DNA of 49,076 nucleotides, from assembly GCA_947491545.1 (NCBI GenBank), contig CANLJX010000007.1:1-49076 (forward strand). Reading direction: 5' to 3'. How positions within the stretch are numbered: the stretch's first letter is position 1; the number at the start of each line of letters is the position of its first letter. Of the stretch, positions 20,400 through 29,111 are shown piece after piece. The stretch is from Deltaproteobacteria bacterium. GTDB taxonomy: Bacteria > Bdellovibrionota_C > UBA2361 > OMII01. Below the pieces are notes generated by a model that was given only the letters and a program-made list of their open reading frames with translations, ran no database searches and was not told the origin of the DNA. Both the position numbers and the translations under genes were made by a program.

Positions 20400-20454
20400 C
20401 CGTGTGTTACTGACGCCACTCCGACTTGCGCAGTGCAAGACACGGAGGTTTTTT
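20400..20454 (+). promoter_or_regulatory. Structured RNA element with U-tract between pgk and fbp (terminator or leader)
   Basis: CCGTGT (20400-20405) pairs ACACGG (20440-20445); CTTGC (20425-20429) pairs GCAAG (20435-20439); followed by aggTTTTTT. Confidence 0.4.
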
Positions 20455-20492
20455 GGCTCTTTAACACCACACGGTGAGAAAGGGAGTATGGC

Positions 20493-21491
20493 ATGAAAGC
20501 CATGACTCTTGGGGACTTCGTGCTGATGCACGAGGAGTCGCCAACTGCTGCGACAAGAGAGCTCAGCAGGCTGCTGCTCGACGTTGCGTCTTGCTGCAAC
20601 GAGATAGCTTCGATGGTGAGCAACGCTTCAGTCCGCGGGCTGGCGGGTGCTGCCGATTCCACGAATGTGCACGGAGAGACGCAGGTGCCTCTCGACTTGG
20701 CCGCAAACCAGGTCCTGATGGAGCGCCTTCAGCTCTCGCACCACTTAGGGCTCTTTCTCTCCGAAGAGAGCGACGACGTGATTGAAACGCGGCACTGCAA
20801 TGCAGGCTCGCGTTACGCGATCGCCGTCGATCCTCTCGACGGGAGCAAGCTGATCGACGATGCAGGAACGGTGGGGACTATCTTTGCGGTGTTTCGCACT
20901 CGCAAACGAGCTGTGACCCCCACCAGAGATGACTTCCTACAGCCTGGCAGGAGCCTAGCTGCTGCGGGCATCGCGGTGTACGGAGCGCAGACTATGCTCG
21001 CCTACACCACGGGTCACGGAGTGCACCTCTTCGCTTATGATCACTTCAGGCGAGAGTGGGTGCTCGTAAACGAGCAGCTCCGCATGCAAGAGCCCCAAAG
21101 CTTTGCTGTGTACAGCGTCAATGAGGGGAACTCCCTCAAATGGCGCCCCGAGGTGCAGTCGTTCATAACCGAGCTTAAAAGCTCGGCTGAACCACGATTC
21201 TCTCAGCGCTACGCTGGCTCGCTCGTTGCGGATGGCCTTCGGGTGCTCCGTTCAGGGGGGGTCTTCCTGTACCCCGACGAAGCGACGAGTCCACGCGGCA
21301 AGCTCCGGCTAGTCTACGAGTGTGCGCCTCTGGCGTTCCTCGTCGAGCAATCGGGCGGCCAGGCGGTGAACACCGCAGGCGACCCAATTCTGGACGTTGT
21401 CCCTCGCGACATTCACGAACGCTCTCCGCTCGTGATTGGGCATCCATCCCACGTGAACCGGTTCCTGCGCTCTCTTGGCAGATCTGTATAA
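20493..21491 (+). CDS. fbp: Class I fructose-1,6-bisphosphatase
   Basis: AIAVDPLDGSKLIDDAGTVGTIFAVFR, YSVNEGNSLKW, RYAGSLVADGLRVLRSGGVFLYP, YECAPLAFLVEQSGGQA. Confidence 0.9.
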   Translation: MKAMTLGDFVLMHEESPTAATRELSRLLLDVASCCNEIASMVSNASVRGLAGAADSTNVHGETQVPLDLAANQVLMERLQLSHHLGLFLSEESDDVIETRHCNAGSRYAIAVDPLDGSKLIDDAGTVGTIFAVFRTRKRAVTPTRDDFLQPGRSLAAAGIAVYGAQTMLAYTTGHGVHLFAYDHFRREWVLVNEQLRMQEPQSFAVYSVNEGNSLKWRPEVQSFITELKSSAEPRFSQRYAGSLVADGLRVLRSGGVFLYPDEATSPRGKLRLVYECAPLAFLVEQSGGQAVNTAGDPILDVVPRDIHERSPLVIGHPSHVNRFLRSLGRSV

Positions 21492-21534
21492 GAGCCTTTT
21501 TGCGGCAATTTCCGCCTTAAGGTTTCAACAACTT

Positions 21535-21562
21535 GAGGCCTGCTCTTCCGGGCAGGCCTCTT
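21535..21562 (+). terminator. Intrinsic terminator downstream of fbp
   Basis: Perfect 9-bp stem GAGGCCTGC/GCAGGCCTC, loop TCTTCCG, then short T run. Confidence 0.6.
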
Positions 21563-21667
21563 TCCACATCCTGCCCTCTGGCCTCGATTTTACCCCATGC
21601 TCAAAGAGCCACGGCGTGGCAAGCTCAATCGCGGCGCCCCCGGGCAGAATATTTCAGGACATACGGC

Positions 21668-22567
21668 ATGACTATCGTCGAATCTACCGCCCACCGGCTG
21701 GCGGGCATCTTCACCAAATACGTGACAACTCAGAACACTCGGCGATTCGAAGTGGTCATCATCCGTCTCGCCGTGCTGTTTTTCCTCTGCCACCTCGGGC
21801 TGATCTTCCTCTTCAATCACGTTCCTGCACTTTACCGTGGGCACTCCTTCAATTACCTGAAGGCGATCTACACTCCCTTCAGCTTTATCCTCGTATACGA
21901 GGTGTTCCTGCTCGTAATCATTCTCCCCGAGTCGATGACAGAGTTCATCGCCAAGCAGTTCGAGATTATTACGCTCATCACCCTACGGAGCTTCTTCCAC
22001 GATATAGCCAGTGTGCCGATGCACGCTCCGATTCACGCCTCAGATCCAGCTGTGATCGGCCTAGGATACGATCTCATCGCATCGATAATCATGTTCACTC
22101 TAACCGTAGTATTTCACCGGCTCCACTCTCGGCACCGTGAGCGCGACGGCCAGCCAGACCTGCAAAGATTCATCGACTTCAAGAAGTCTGTGTCAGCAAT
22201 CCTAATCGCAGTGCTACTAGTGACGAGCGCATACAGCTTCCTGTCGTGGGCCTCGCACGCCTGGCCCGCCCTAGTGAACAACTCGGAGTTCCCCGATCCG
22301 AACTCGTTCTTCTACGTCGACTTCTTCAACGTTATGATCTACGCGGACGTGCTGCTGCTCATCATCTCCTTCCTCTACGACTCGTCCTTCTTCTCCGTAG
22401 TGAGAAACGCGAGCTTTATCATCTCAACAGTGCTGCTGCGGCTTTCGCTCAGCATGGAGAGACCGATGAACCACGTGGTAGCAATCTGCGCTTTCAGCTT
22501 CTCCGTCACTGTAATGCTGATCCTCCACGTACGGCACAGACGGCCAGAGTTACCTGCAAAAGCGTAG
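21668..22567 (+). CDS. Multi-pass membrane protein, unknown function
   Basis: Many hydrophobic TM-like segments; internal ATG (MTIVESTAHRLAGIF) after a non-conserved-looking N-terminal extension in the track ORF. Confidence 0.65.
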   Translation: MTIVESTAHRLAGIFTKYVTTQNTRRFEVVIIRLAVLFFLCHLGLIFLFNHVPALYRGHSFNYLKAIYTPFSFILVYEVFLLVIILPESMTEFIAKQFEIITLITLRSFFHDIASVPMHAPIHASDPAVIGLGYDLIASIIMFTLTVVFHRLHSRHRERDGQPDLQRFIDFKKSVSAILIAVLLVTSAYSFLSWASHAWPALVNNSEFPDPNSFFYVDFFNVMIYADVLLLIISFLYDSSFFSVVRNASFIISTVLLRLSLSMERPMNHVVAICAFSFSVTVMLILHVRHRRPELPAKA

Positions 22568-22704
22568 CCACCCCTCTCCAGCTATTGCAGTCACTTACCG
22601 TTTATTCGGCAGCTTTCCGACACTTTTCCGATCTGCCTTAATACAGCCGTGTTATACCGGCGGCTCCCGGACTCAAGGCTATCAGCCTGGAGGTTTCGGG
22701 GCTG

Positions 22705-24807
22705 ATGCGGAGCGTACGGAAGTCCATGACGAAGGGCGAAACCGAGACCAGGCAGAGCGCCAAGCCCCCGCGAGGCAGCTCCGGATTTCTTTCCGCTGCA
22801 TCCGGCGAAGCCAAGACCAACCAACTTGGTTCGCGCCCACGCGGCAAAGGCTTTCAGCGGGCCCGCCATCGTCTCTCGCAAGACGACTTCAGAAATCTCA
22901 TCACTGTAAGCTCGGCAGCCATTTGCTGCATTGAACTCCTACAGCCAGTCAAATGTTCTCTAGACGAAGAAGCTTTTGTGGAGGCGCTCTACGCAGCACC
23001 CTCGCGGTGCCTTGAAGCTAGCCTCACGTTTGCACTGTGGGCGGGCCACTCAACCGTCGACCACGTCCTCGGTCGCTCTCTCTCGGAGCTTCTACCACGT
23101 GAAGCTGGCAGCCCGGCGCTGTTCAGGCGCTGGAGGTCATTATCGCTCTCTACCCAGGGATTTGAAGTTGAGCTTCAGTGCTCCCCGGTTTGGCGCCGGA
23201 CCTGCCAGTCAGTCGTCTACGGTCGAATCTCCAATGAGAGACTGACTCGAATCTGGGTTATTCTGCGTGACATCACCCCACAGGCCCGCAGCCTGAAGGC
23301 GCTCTCCGTGGCTGAGAAACACTACCGCTCGCTGGTGGAACGACCGGGATTCCTCTTCGTGCGGATTCGACCCGATGGAACGTACGAGCACATGAGCACC
23401 GCAACTCAAGAGGCCCTCGGAGTATCACTTGAGGAGGCTAATGTAATTCCGAGCACAATCCTTAAACTCGTGCATCCCGAAGATGCGGCGCGCGCCCAAG
23501 CGTTTCCAGACGCCCGCAAGAGGAGCAGCCCAGATATCCTGGAAAATGAACACCGCCTACGGCTCCGCGATGGCAGCTACCATTGGTTTCACGTGCAGCA
23601 GCTTCCCAAACGAAATGGAGATGGTGATATTGATTGCTACGACCTTGTTGCCGTTGATATAGAGCAGCAACGCGAGATGGAGCGCCGCACTGAACGGCTC
23701 GCTTCTGCTGCGGGACTCACAGATCTTTTCGCTGGAGCGATCCACGACCTCAATAACTTCCTGGCGATACTTGACGCACAGGTGCGCGCTGCGGCCGCTG
23801 AAGCCCGAATCGAGCCAACATTCCTTGAGCCACTCAAAGGGGCTAGCCAGGTGATTGCGAGCTGTCAGGAGCTTGTCACACAGCTCCTACACGCTGAGCC
23901 TCATGGCAGCGACGCTACCAAGCTCCTTGACGTAGGGGCGATAGTCTCTGCTACAGGCCTTCTTCTGAAACACTCAATCCCGAAACGAATCACCCTCAAG
24001 GTGGCTGCGGTCAGCAGCGCCTTCTGGGTCAGGGGAGATGCGGTGCGTTTACAGCGTGCGATCATTAACCTCGCCCTCAATGCTCGTGACGTCATCGAAG
24101 GTGTGGGAGAGATCTCTATCGGTGTGCAATGCAACGAAAAGGGCGAGGTATGCGTATCGGTGCAGGACTCAGGCCCCGGAGTGCCGGCCGATGTTGCTGG
24201 CAAGCTGTTTCAACCCTTCTTCTCCACCAAGGTACATGCAGGCGCCCATGGACTCGGATTGCCGACTGCCAAGTCCATTGTCGAATCATTCGGAGGACAT
24301 GTCTCCTTCCGTAATCCAGCAGTGGGTGGTGCTGAGTTTTTAATTTCACTACCGTCCGCTGAGCCTCCCGCCGAACAACACCTTTATGCTCCCCGCCAGT
24401 GTCTGCCCAACTCGGAGCCCACCTGCTTGACGATCTTCTGCGTCGAAGATCTGGGAGACCTTCGGGCGAACCTACTGCATACCCTCTCGAACCTCGGACA
24501 CCTCCCAGTTGCTTTTCCTGATGCGGAGTCGCTTATGTCTCACCTCTCGGTCTCGCAAAAGACGCCCGACATCTTCATCATCGACCAGAACCTGCCAGGG
24601 CAGAGCGGCTCAAGCCTCGCTCGACAGCTACGCGAAGACCTACCCTCTAGCGCGATAGTTTTTACCAGTGGGGCCCTCGTGAGCCATGAGACAATCCCAG
24701 ACGAGGACTGCAGGTACGTAAAACTAAACAAACCTTTCTCAACAGGGGATCTCAAGAACTCGCTGCTCTGCGCGTTGCGAGGCAAAGCTGTTCCGAGTGG
24801 AAGCTGA
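22705..24807 (+). CDS. Soluble hybrid sensor histidine kinase (PAS-PAS-HATPase-REC)
   Basis: PAS-like GTYEHMSTATQEALGVS; H-box AIHDLNNFLAIL; N-box INLALNARDV; DSGPGVP, GLGLPTAKSIVESFGGHVSF; C-terminal REC with CVEDLGDLRANLL, FIIDQNLPGQSG, KLNKPFS; no obvious TM. Confidence 0.92.
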   Translation: MRSVRKSMTKGETETRQSAKPPRGSSGFLSAASGEAKTNQLGSRPRGKGFQRARHRLSQDDFRNLITVSSAAICCIELLQPVKCSLDEEAFVEALYAAPSRCLEASLTFALWAGHSTVDHVLGRSLSELLPREAGSPALFRRWRSLSLSTQGFEVELQCSPVWRRTCQSVVYGRISNERLTRIWVILRDITPQARSLKALSVAEKHYRSLVERPGFLFVRIRPDGTYEHMSTATQEALGVSLEEANVIPSTILKLVHPEDAARAQAFPDARKRSSPDILENEHRLRLRDGSYHWFHVQQLPKRNGDGDIDCYDLVAVDIEQQREMERRTERLASAAGLTDLFAGAIHDLNNFLAILDAQVRAAAAEARIEPTFLEPLKGASQVIASCQELVTQLLHAEPHGSDATKLLDVGAIVSATGLLLKHSIPKRITLKVAAVSSAFWVRGDAVRLQRAIINLALNARDVIEGVGEISIGVQCNEKGEVCVSVQDSGPGVPADVAGKLFQPFFSTKVHAGAHGLGLPTAKSIVESFGGHVSFRNPAVGGAEFLISLPSAEPPAEQHLYAPRQCLPNSEPTCLTIFCVEDLGDLRANLLHTLSNLGHLPVAFPDAESLMSHLSVSQKTPDIFIIDQNLPGQSGSSLARQLREDLPSSAIVFTSGALVSHETIPDEDCRYVKLNKPFSTGDLKNSLLCALRGKAVPSGS

Positions 24808-24944
24808 TCTGAATAGTCACCTGAATCGTCTCCTTGAGTAGCTCCTCTGGTCTGTTAGTCTGTGAACGCGTATAAAGCGTCCTGGCATCCAGGCCTTACA
24901 TCGGTCACAGCCACGGAGTGCTACCAGCAAGAAGTATCCACCGT

Positions 24945-27617
24945 ATGAGCCCCCTCCCAGCGACACAAGCCAGCCTCAGCACGGAACTACCGAGCCTTCC
25001 CGTGGTGTCGCCCGAAGATTCGGCAGCATTGTGGCGACAAATCCGGACTAATACCCCCGGGTTCCGCGAGGGAAGCTTTCAAACTCCAACCGGTACCATA
25101 CCGCAGCTAGAGGTCTCGTGTTGGGCCCAGGTCCCCTACTCACTCAAGCGCGTACTGACTGGGAGTATCAAGATAGATTTCGTAGCGACTGGAAACCCAG
25201 CGACTGATGCCGAATTGCTTGAGGTCAAACAATTCCTTCAGGGTTTACACATGGCGAGTCTGCCGAATGTATTGGCTGAGCTTGAAAGGAAGCTGACGGC
25301 CTCTCAATCGTTTAATCCGAACTTGATACCGCCGCCGGGTACGATTCAGGATGCCGCAGATTGGCTCTCAGCTCATGGCCTTACAAGCTGCCCCCCACGT
25401 ACCTTCACCGTCACAGACCTACTGGCAGTTCCCACAACTGCAAGTGGCGTCGACCTTGACGCCTTTAAGAAGGATGCTCGATGCGCCCTTCAGGAGCACA
25501 GCACCTCAGGGCGTCCCCTTGCCGTTCTTCTCCCCGCTGCATCCGACCAACAGGCGGCGATTGCTGCAACACTAAAAGACCTGAGTGAAGAAAACGAGCT
25601 ACTACAACGCTCTCAGCAAACCTGTGTGGCATGGAGGCAGGACTTGTCATTACCGGGCGGAGTTACAGAGGTCTCGCTAGCGCATTTCGTAGCTGCGCAG
25701 GGTGCCATCGCCGCATTGCATGATGGCAACGAGATTAGAGCTTTGCCGCCTGAGCTTCCGGAATTAGGCACTCACGTCACAGACACCAAAGAAGGCTTCC
25801 AACTGCCAGAGGCCCCCCCAAACAGCGCTGAAAACGAGCCGCTCCCGAAGTCAGAACCGGTACTCCTAGATGTAGAGCAGCCGCTCCTTACCTCGAAGGA
25901 AGCTGACTGCACACCCTCTTGGGACTCAATCATCCTCGGAGATGCTGACGTAACGTTACCACCCACCGAAGAGCAAGCCGACCGTCCGAAGCCAGAGAGT
26001 TACATCGACGATATCAACGCGAATTCCCTTCCGCTTCGACTTCCACCACCCATCCTAGATACACCACCGCCCCAGAAACTCCATGATGCAGCCGTGGATG
26101 TAGAGCGCCAGCCTTTTCCTGGTGCTCAAGATCTCGAGTCAAACACCCCCGACTCAACACTTCCCGAAACGCCCCAAGAAACGGCGGTACCGCCTGAGAA
26201 GAGCAGCCCCACAAATTCGATCGAAACAGAGACTGCCGAGGCCGCCCCGAACCTCCCGAACCTGCGCGATTCCTCACTAGCCGACCACCTCAGAACTCTC
26301 AATGAGAGACTTAAATACGGCCTCAGCATTGATCTCAAGTTGCCTGAGAAGATGGAGCGACTTCAGAGAATCTCATCGTACGACAAGCAAAGGGCCCCGA
26401 AGCAACCTCCGACGTCAGGTAGAGCGAGCGAGATTTTAGAGAAGGTCGAATCCCGCTCTTTGGTTGAGAGCGCGAAAAAGCTGCTCGATTACCGCCAGAT
26501 GATGCTTGCAGCGCACACACAAGGAGAAGTCACAAACTCATCCCGGCAGGAAGGTTTTTTGGTAACTCTACCTTCCTCGGGATCAGCTTTCTTCGTCGGT
26601 GATTTAGAGGGACACATCAGCACCATTGTGAAACTGATCGATCATAACAACCTGATTGAACGGTGGTCGAACGGAGAGCAGGCATTCCTCTGTGTGCTCG
26701 GGGATATGGTTGACAGAAGCGCCACCGGCTCCCTGTTGGTGGACTTTCTCCTAGAACTTAAGTTCGGAATGGGCTTTGACCGGAACGTTATTGTATTGGC
26801 TGGGAATCACGAGCTTGATCCGCTTCAGCACTTCAGTTTCGACAGAGCTGACAATAGTCCACCATCGGACGTTGGTTTAGCCGGAGACATTTTCCGGCGG
26901 CCGTACAACGCGGCCCCGGATAGCAGGCTTGGCAGCGAGACCTTAGCTCAAGTCCGTTCTCTTTGCCCAGAGATGCTCAAGACCCAAAATCCAGACCTCG
27001 CCCCAGAAAAAATGGAAGAGTGCGAGGCGCGTGGCGGCATGTACACTGTCCTCCACAGTATTCTACGCCTGCTACCCAGAACCATCGTGTCTCCAAGCGG
27101 GGCTTTTGCCTCGCATGCAGCTTTCCCGATGGGAGCCCAGATGAAAAGGCTATTTGAGACACAACCTGCTTCACCGACGACTCGGTCCGAGGTGCTACAT
27201 ATGGCTAAGTATGGTTCATACCCAGGCAAGTTCAATTTTACTCCCTTTACTGTTTGGGGCGATCTAAATCCCTCGGAAGCCCCTGCTACTCCGCATACAG
27301 GCTCAATCGACGCTCTGTTTCCGAGCAATGAAAGCAGAGGAGACGGTATGTATGCCTTCACCTACGAGGCAGCGGAACGCTTCTTGACTGCAATCGATTC
27401 TTCTCTTTTCATCAGAGGTCACCAGCTGTTCTTTGCCGGAGCGTCTAGGTGGGAGTTTAAGAACAGTGATCAAGGGAAACCCCGAACTCTATATGCAGGG
27501 TGGGATTACAAAAAAATTGCGACTATTAATTCAGAACATCGCAATTTGGCTGTCGAACTTGACTTAGGTCTCAAACATCCAGCTCCTGCCGACCTGACAA
27601 GGCACTTCATCCCGTAG
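24945..27617 (+). CDS. PPP-family calcineurin-like metallophosphatase with long Pro/Glu-rich N-terminal region
   Basis: C-terminal motifs FFVGDLEGH, LGDMVDR, LAGNHE, SHAAFPMG, WGDLNPSE, IRGHQ in PPP order; residues ~280-500 low-complexity P/E/S/T. Confidence 0.8.
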   Translation: MSPLPATQASLSTELPSLPVVSPEDSAALWRQIRTNTPGFREGSFQTPTGTIPQLEVSCWAQVPYSLKRVLTGSIKIDFVATGNPATDAELLEVKQFLQGLHMASLPNVLAELERKLTASQSFNPNLIPPPGTIQDAADWLSAHGLTSCPPRTFTVTDLLAVPTTASGVDLDAFKKDARCALQEHSTSGRPLAVLLPAASDQQAAIAATLKDLSEENELLQRSQQTCVAWRQDLSLPGGVTEVSLAHFVAAQGAIAALHDGNEIRALPPELPELGTHVTDTKEGFQLPEAPPNSAENEPLPKSEPVLLDVEQPLLTSKEADCTPSWDSIILGDADVTLPPTEEQADRPKPESYIDDINANSLPLRLPPPILDTPPPQKLHDAAVDVERQPFPGAQDLESNTPDSTLPETPQETAVPPEKSSPTNSIETETAEAAPNLPNLRDSSLADHLRTLNERLKYGLSIDLKLPEKMERLQRISSYDKQRAPKQPPTSGRASEILEKVESRSLVESAKKLLDYRQMMLAAHTQGEVTNSSRQEGFLVTLPSSGSAFFVGDLEGHISTIVKLIDHNNLIERWSNGEQAFLCVLGDMVDRSATGSLLVDFLLELKFGMGFDRNVIVLAGNHELDPLQHFSFDRADNSPPSDVGLAGDIFRRPYNAAPDSRLGSETLAQVRSLCPEMLKTQNPDLAPEKMEECEARGGMYTVLHSILRLLPRTIVSPSGAFASHAAFPMGAQMKRLFETQPASPTTRSEVLHMAKYGSYPGKFNFTPFTVWGDLNPSEAPATPHTGSIDALFPSNESRGDGMYAFTYEAAERFLTAIDSSLFIRGHQLFFAGASRWEFKNSDQGKPRTLYAGWDYKKIATINSEHRNLAVELDLGLKHPAPADLTRHFIP

Positions 27618-27922
27618 GCTCACCGCTCTCGCGACCAAGGTCTGTTCCTCCCTGACTTCACCCTGCTCGCTCTCTTGTTAGAATGACCTCTGATGATGCC
27701 CGATGTTCCTCACAATGCGCTGCATACCTGTGATTGGAGCCGTCGTCTGAATTCATCTCCCATTTCTTGTCAGTCGTCGTAGGGAAACACATTTGGGCTG
27801 AGTGCGGTACACTCTCTCAGTCGACAAAGGCTGAGGAAAATATCTTCTCCTGATTTCGACTGACATTTTGAATAAGGGTATATGGGCAAGTTTTTCTCTT
27901 TTTATGAAAGGAGGCACACACC

Positions 27923-29044
27923 ATGTGCCAAACCGAGAGCGTTGGATTCGACAAGTTTGCTGCACGACGAATGCTGGCAAACCAGGTCCAGCAATCTTTT
28001 CCCTGCTTCTCGCACACTCAGCCCGGCCACAAGCTGGGTAGTTTCGGGAATCAGGATCGGATGGGCATTCGGGTCACCGAAAAGGGCATCATTCTCGCGG
28101 TAGCGGATGGATGCTCTGGCTCGTGGAACTCTGCCGTCGGCGCAAGCCTGCTCCTCAACTGGGGACTCAGTGCGGCGGAGAACATTCTTCGGGCTAGATC
28201 GGGAATCGTTTCTCCGGAGACGTTCGCCGCAATGATTCATGACCGTGTGGTCGCTAATCTTCAACGGGACCTCGCTGAATACAGCGAGGACCCGTCGAAG
28301 TGGCGTCACCGGCTTCATAAAACGTTCGCGGCAACGATCGGTATGTGGGTAATTACCCCTAACTGGGCAGCTGCCATGGGAGCTGGAGACTCGTTCTTTT
28401 TCTTCAACGGGGAAAAAGTGAAGACCAACTCCCAGCGTCGTGATTATCCCCACTACCTCATGTACGTATTGGATAGCACCGCTCCTTCAGAAATGAAGGG
28501 GGTGCGCTTCCAGGTATACGAGGAATTCAAGACCGACAAAGTCGAGTCCTTGATGGTGACCACGGATGGAGCCGAACCGCTTCTTAATCTGAACGGCGGA
28601 GAGCTGCTTCGCCGACCGAGGGTCGAGAAGCAGTTCGTTACCCATTCCTGCACTCCGAGGTGTAATTGCGACGAGTCAGGCCGTTGCCTTGAGCTTGAAA
28701 ACATGTGGAAGGACACATTTGAGCCGCTACGCCCGCAGCTACATGACGATTTCACTTGTGTGGTCGTCCAGCATGACCTCTCGAGGCCGTTCCCGCCGTT
28801 CTGGCAGGCGTTCCGAGATGGTGATGTGAAAGCGGTTGAGAAAGCTCTCAAGGCTCAGATAACAACCCACAACTCCGCCGCCTCGTCGGCAGTGGAGTGC
28901 CAGGCCGTATCTGGAAACGGACAGGGGTTCGGTCTTAAGGCGAAGCTCCCCACAAGGGAGACCCTGCTTTCGACCGAGATTAGCCCCTGGGTTAAATGGC
29001 TCTCCTGGCTGTTTTGGCTCTGCTGGCTGCTCCCCTGGCTCTAG
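27923..29044 (+). CDS. PP2C (PPM) family protein phosphatase with Cys cluster and hydrophobic Trp-rich tail
   Basis: GNQDRMGIRV, LAVADGCSG, GAGDSFFFF, MVTTDGAEPLL, DDFTCVVVQ in PP2C order; RBS-like ggagg 5' of ATG; C-terminus SPWVKWLSWLFWLCWLLPWL. Confidence 0.85.
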   Translation: MCQTESVGFDKFAARRMLANQVQQSFPCFSHTQPGHKLGSFGNQDRMGIRVTEKGIILAVADGCSGSWNSAVGASLLLNWGLSAAENILRARSGIVSPETFAAMIHDRVVANLQRDLAEYSEDPSKWRHRLHKTFAATIGMWVITPNWAAAMGAGDSFFFFNGEKVKTNSQRRDYPHYLMYVLDSTAPSEMKGVRFQVYEEFKTDKVESLMVTTDGAEPLLNLNGGELLRRPRVEKQFVTHSCTPRCNCDESGRCLELENMWKDTFEPLRPQLHDDFTCVVVQHDLSRPFPPFWQAFRDGDVKAVEKALKAQITTHNSAASSAVECQAVSGNGQGFGLKAKLPTRETLLSTEISPWVKWLSWLFWLCWLLPWL

Positions 29045-29053
29045 GGCCAGGGG
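29032..29053 (+). promoter_or_regulatory. Hairpin spanning the PP2C stop codon (attenuator/stability element or weak terminator)
   Basis: CCCCTGGC (29032-29039) pairs GCCAGGGG (29046-29053), 6-nt loop containing most of the TAG stop; no strong T-tract. Confidence 0.5.
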
Positions 29054-29111
29054 TTCTCTGCCTCGTTCTGAGAGTCAAGTCTTTCGATATTCAGCAAAGA
29101 AAGGACCTATC

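Noticed and set aside
27796-27821. Short imperfect hairpin (ctgagtgcggtacactctctcag) upstream of PP2C as regulatory element
   Set aside because: Weak bulged stem, no U-tract and no recurrence elsewhere in the cluster.
27902-28453. 183-aa minus ORF antisense to PP2C
   Set aside because: PP2C motifs on + strand are clear; antisense ORF has no recognisable domain.
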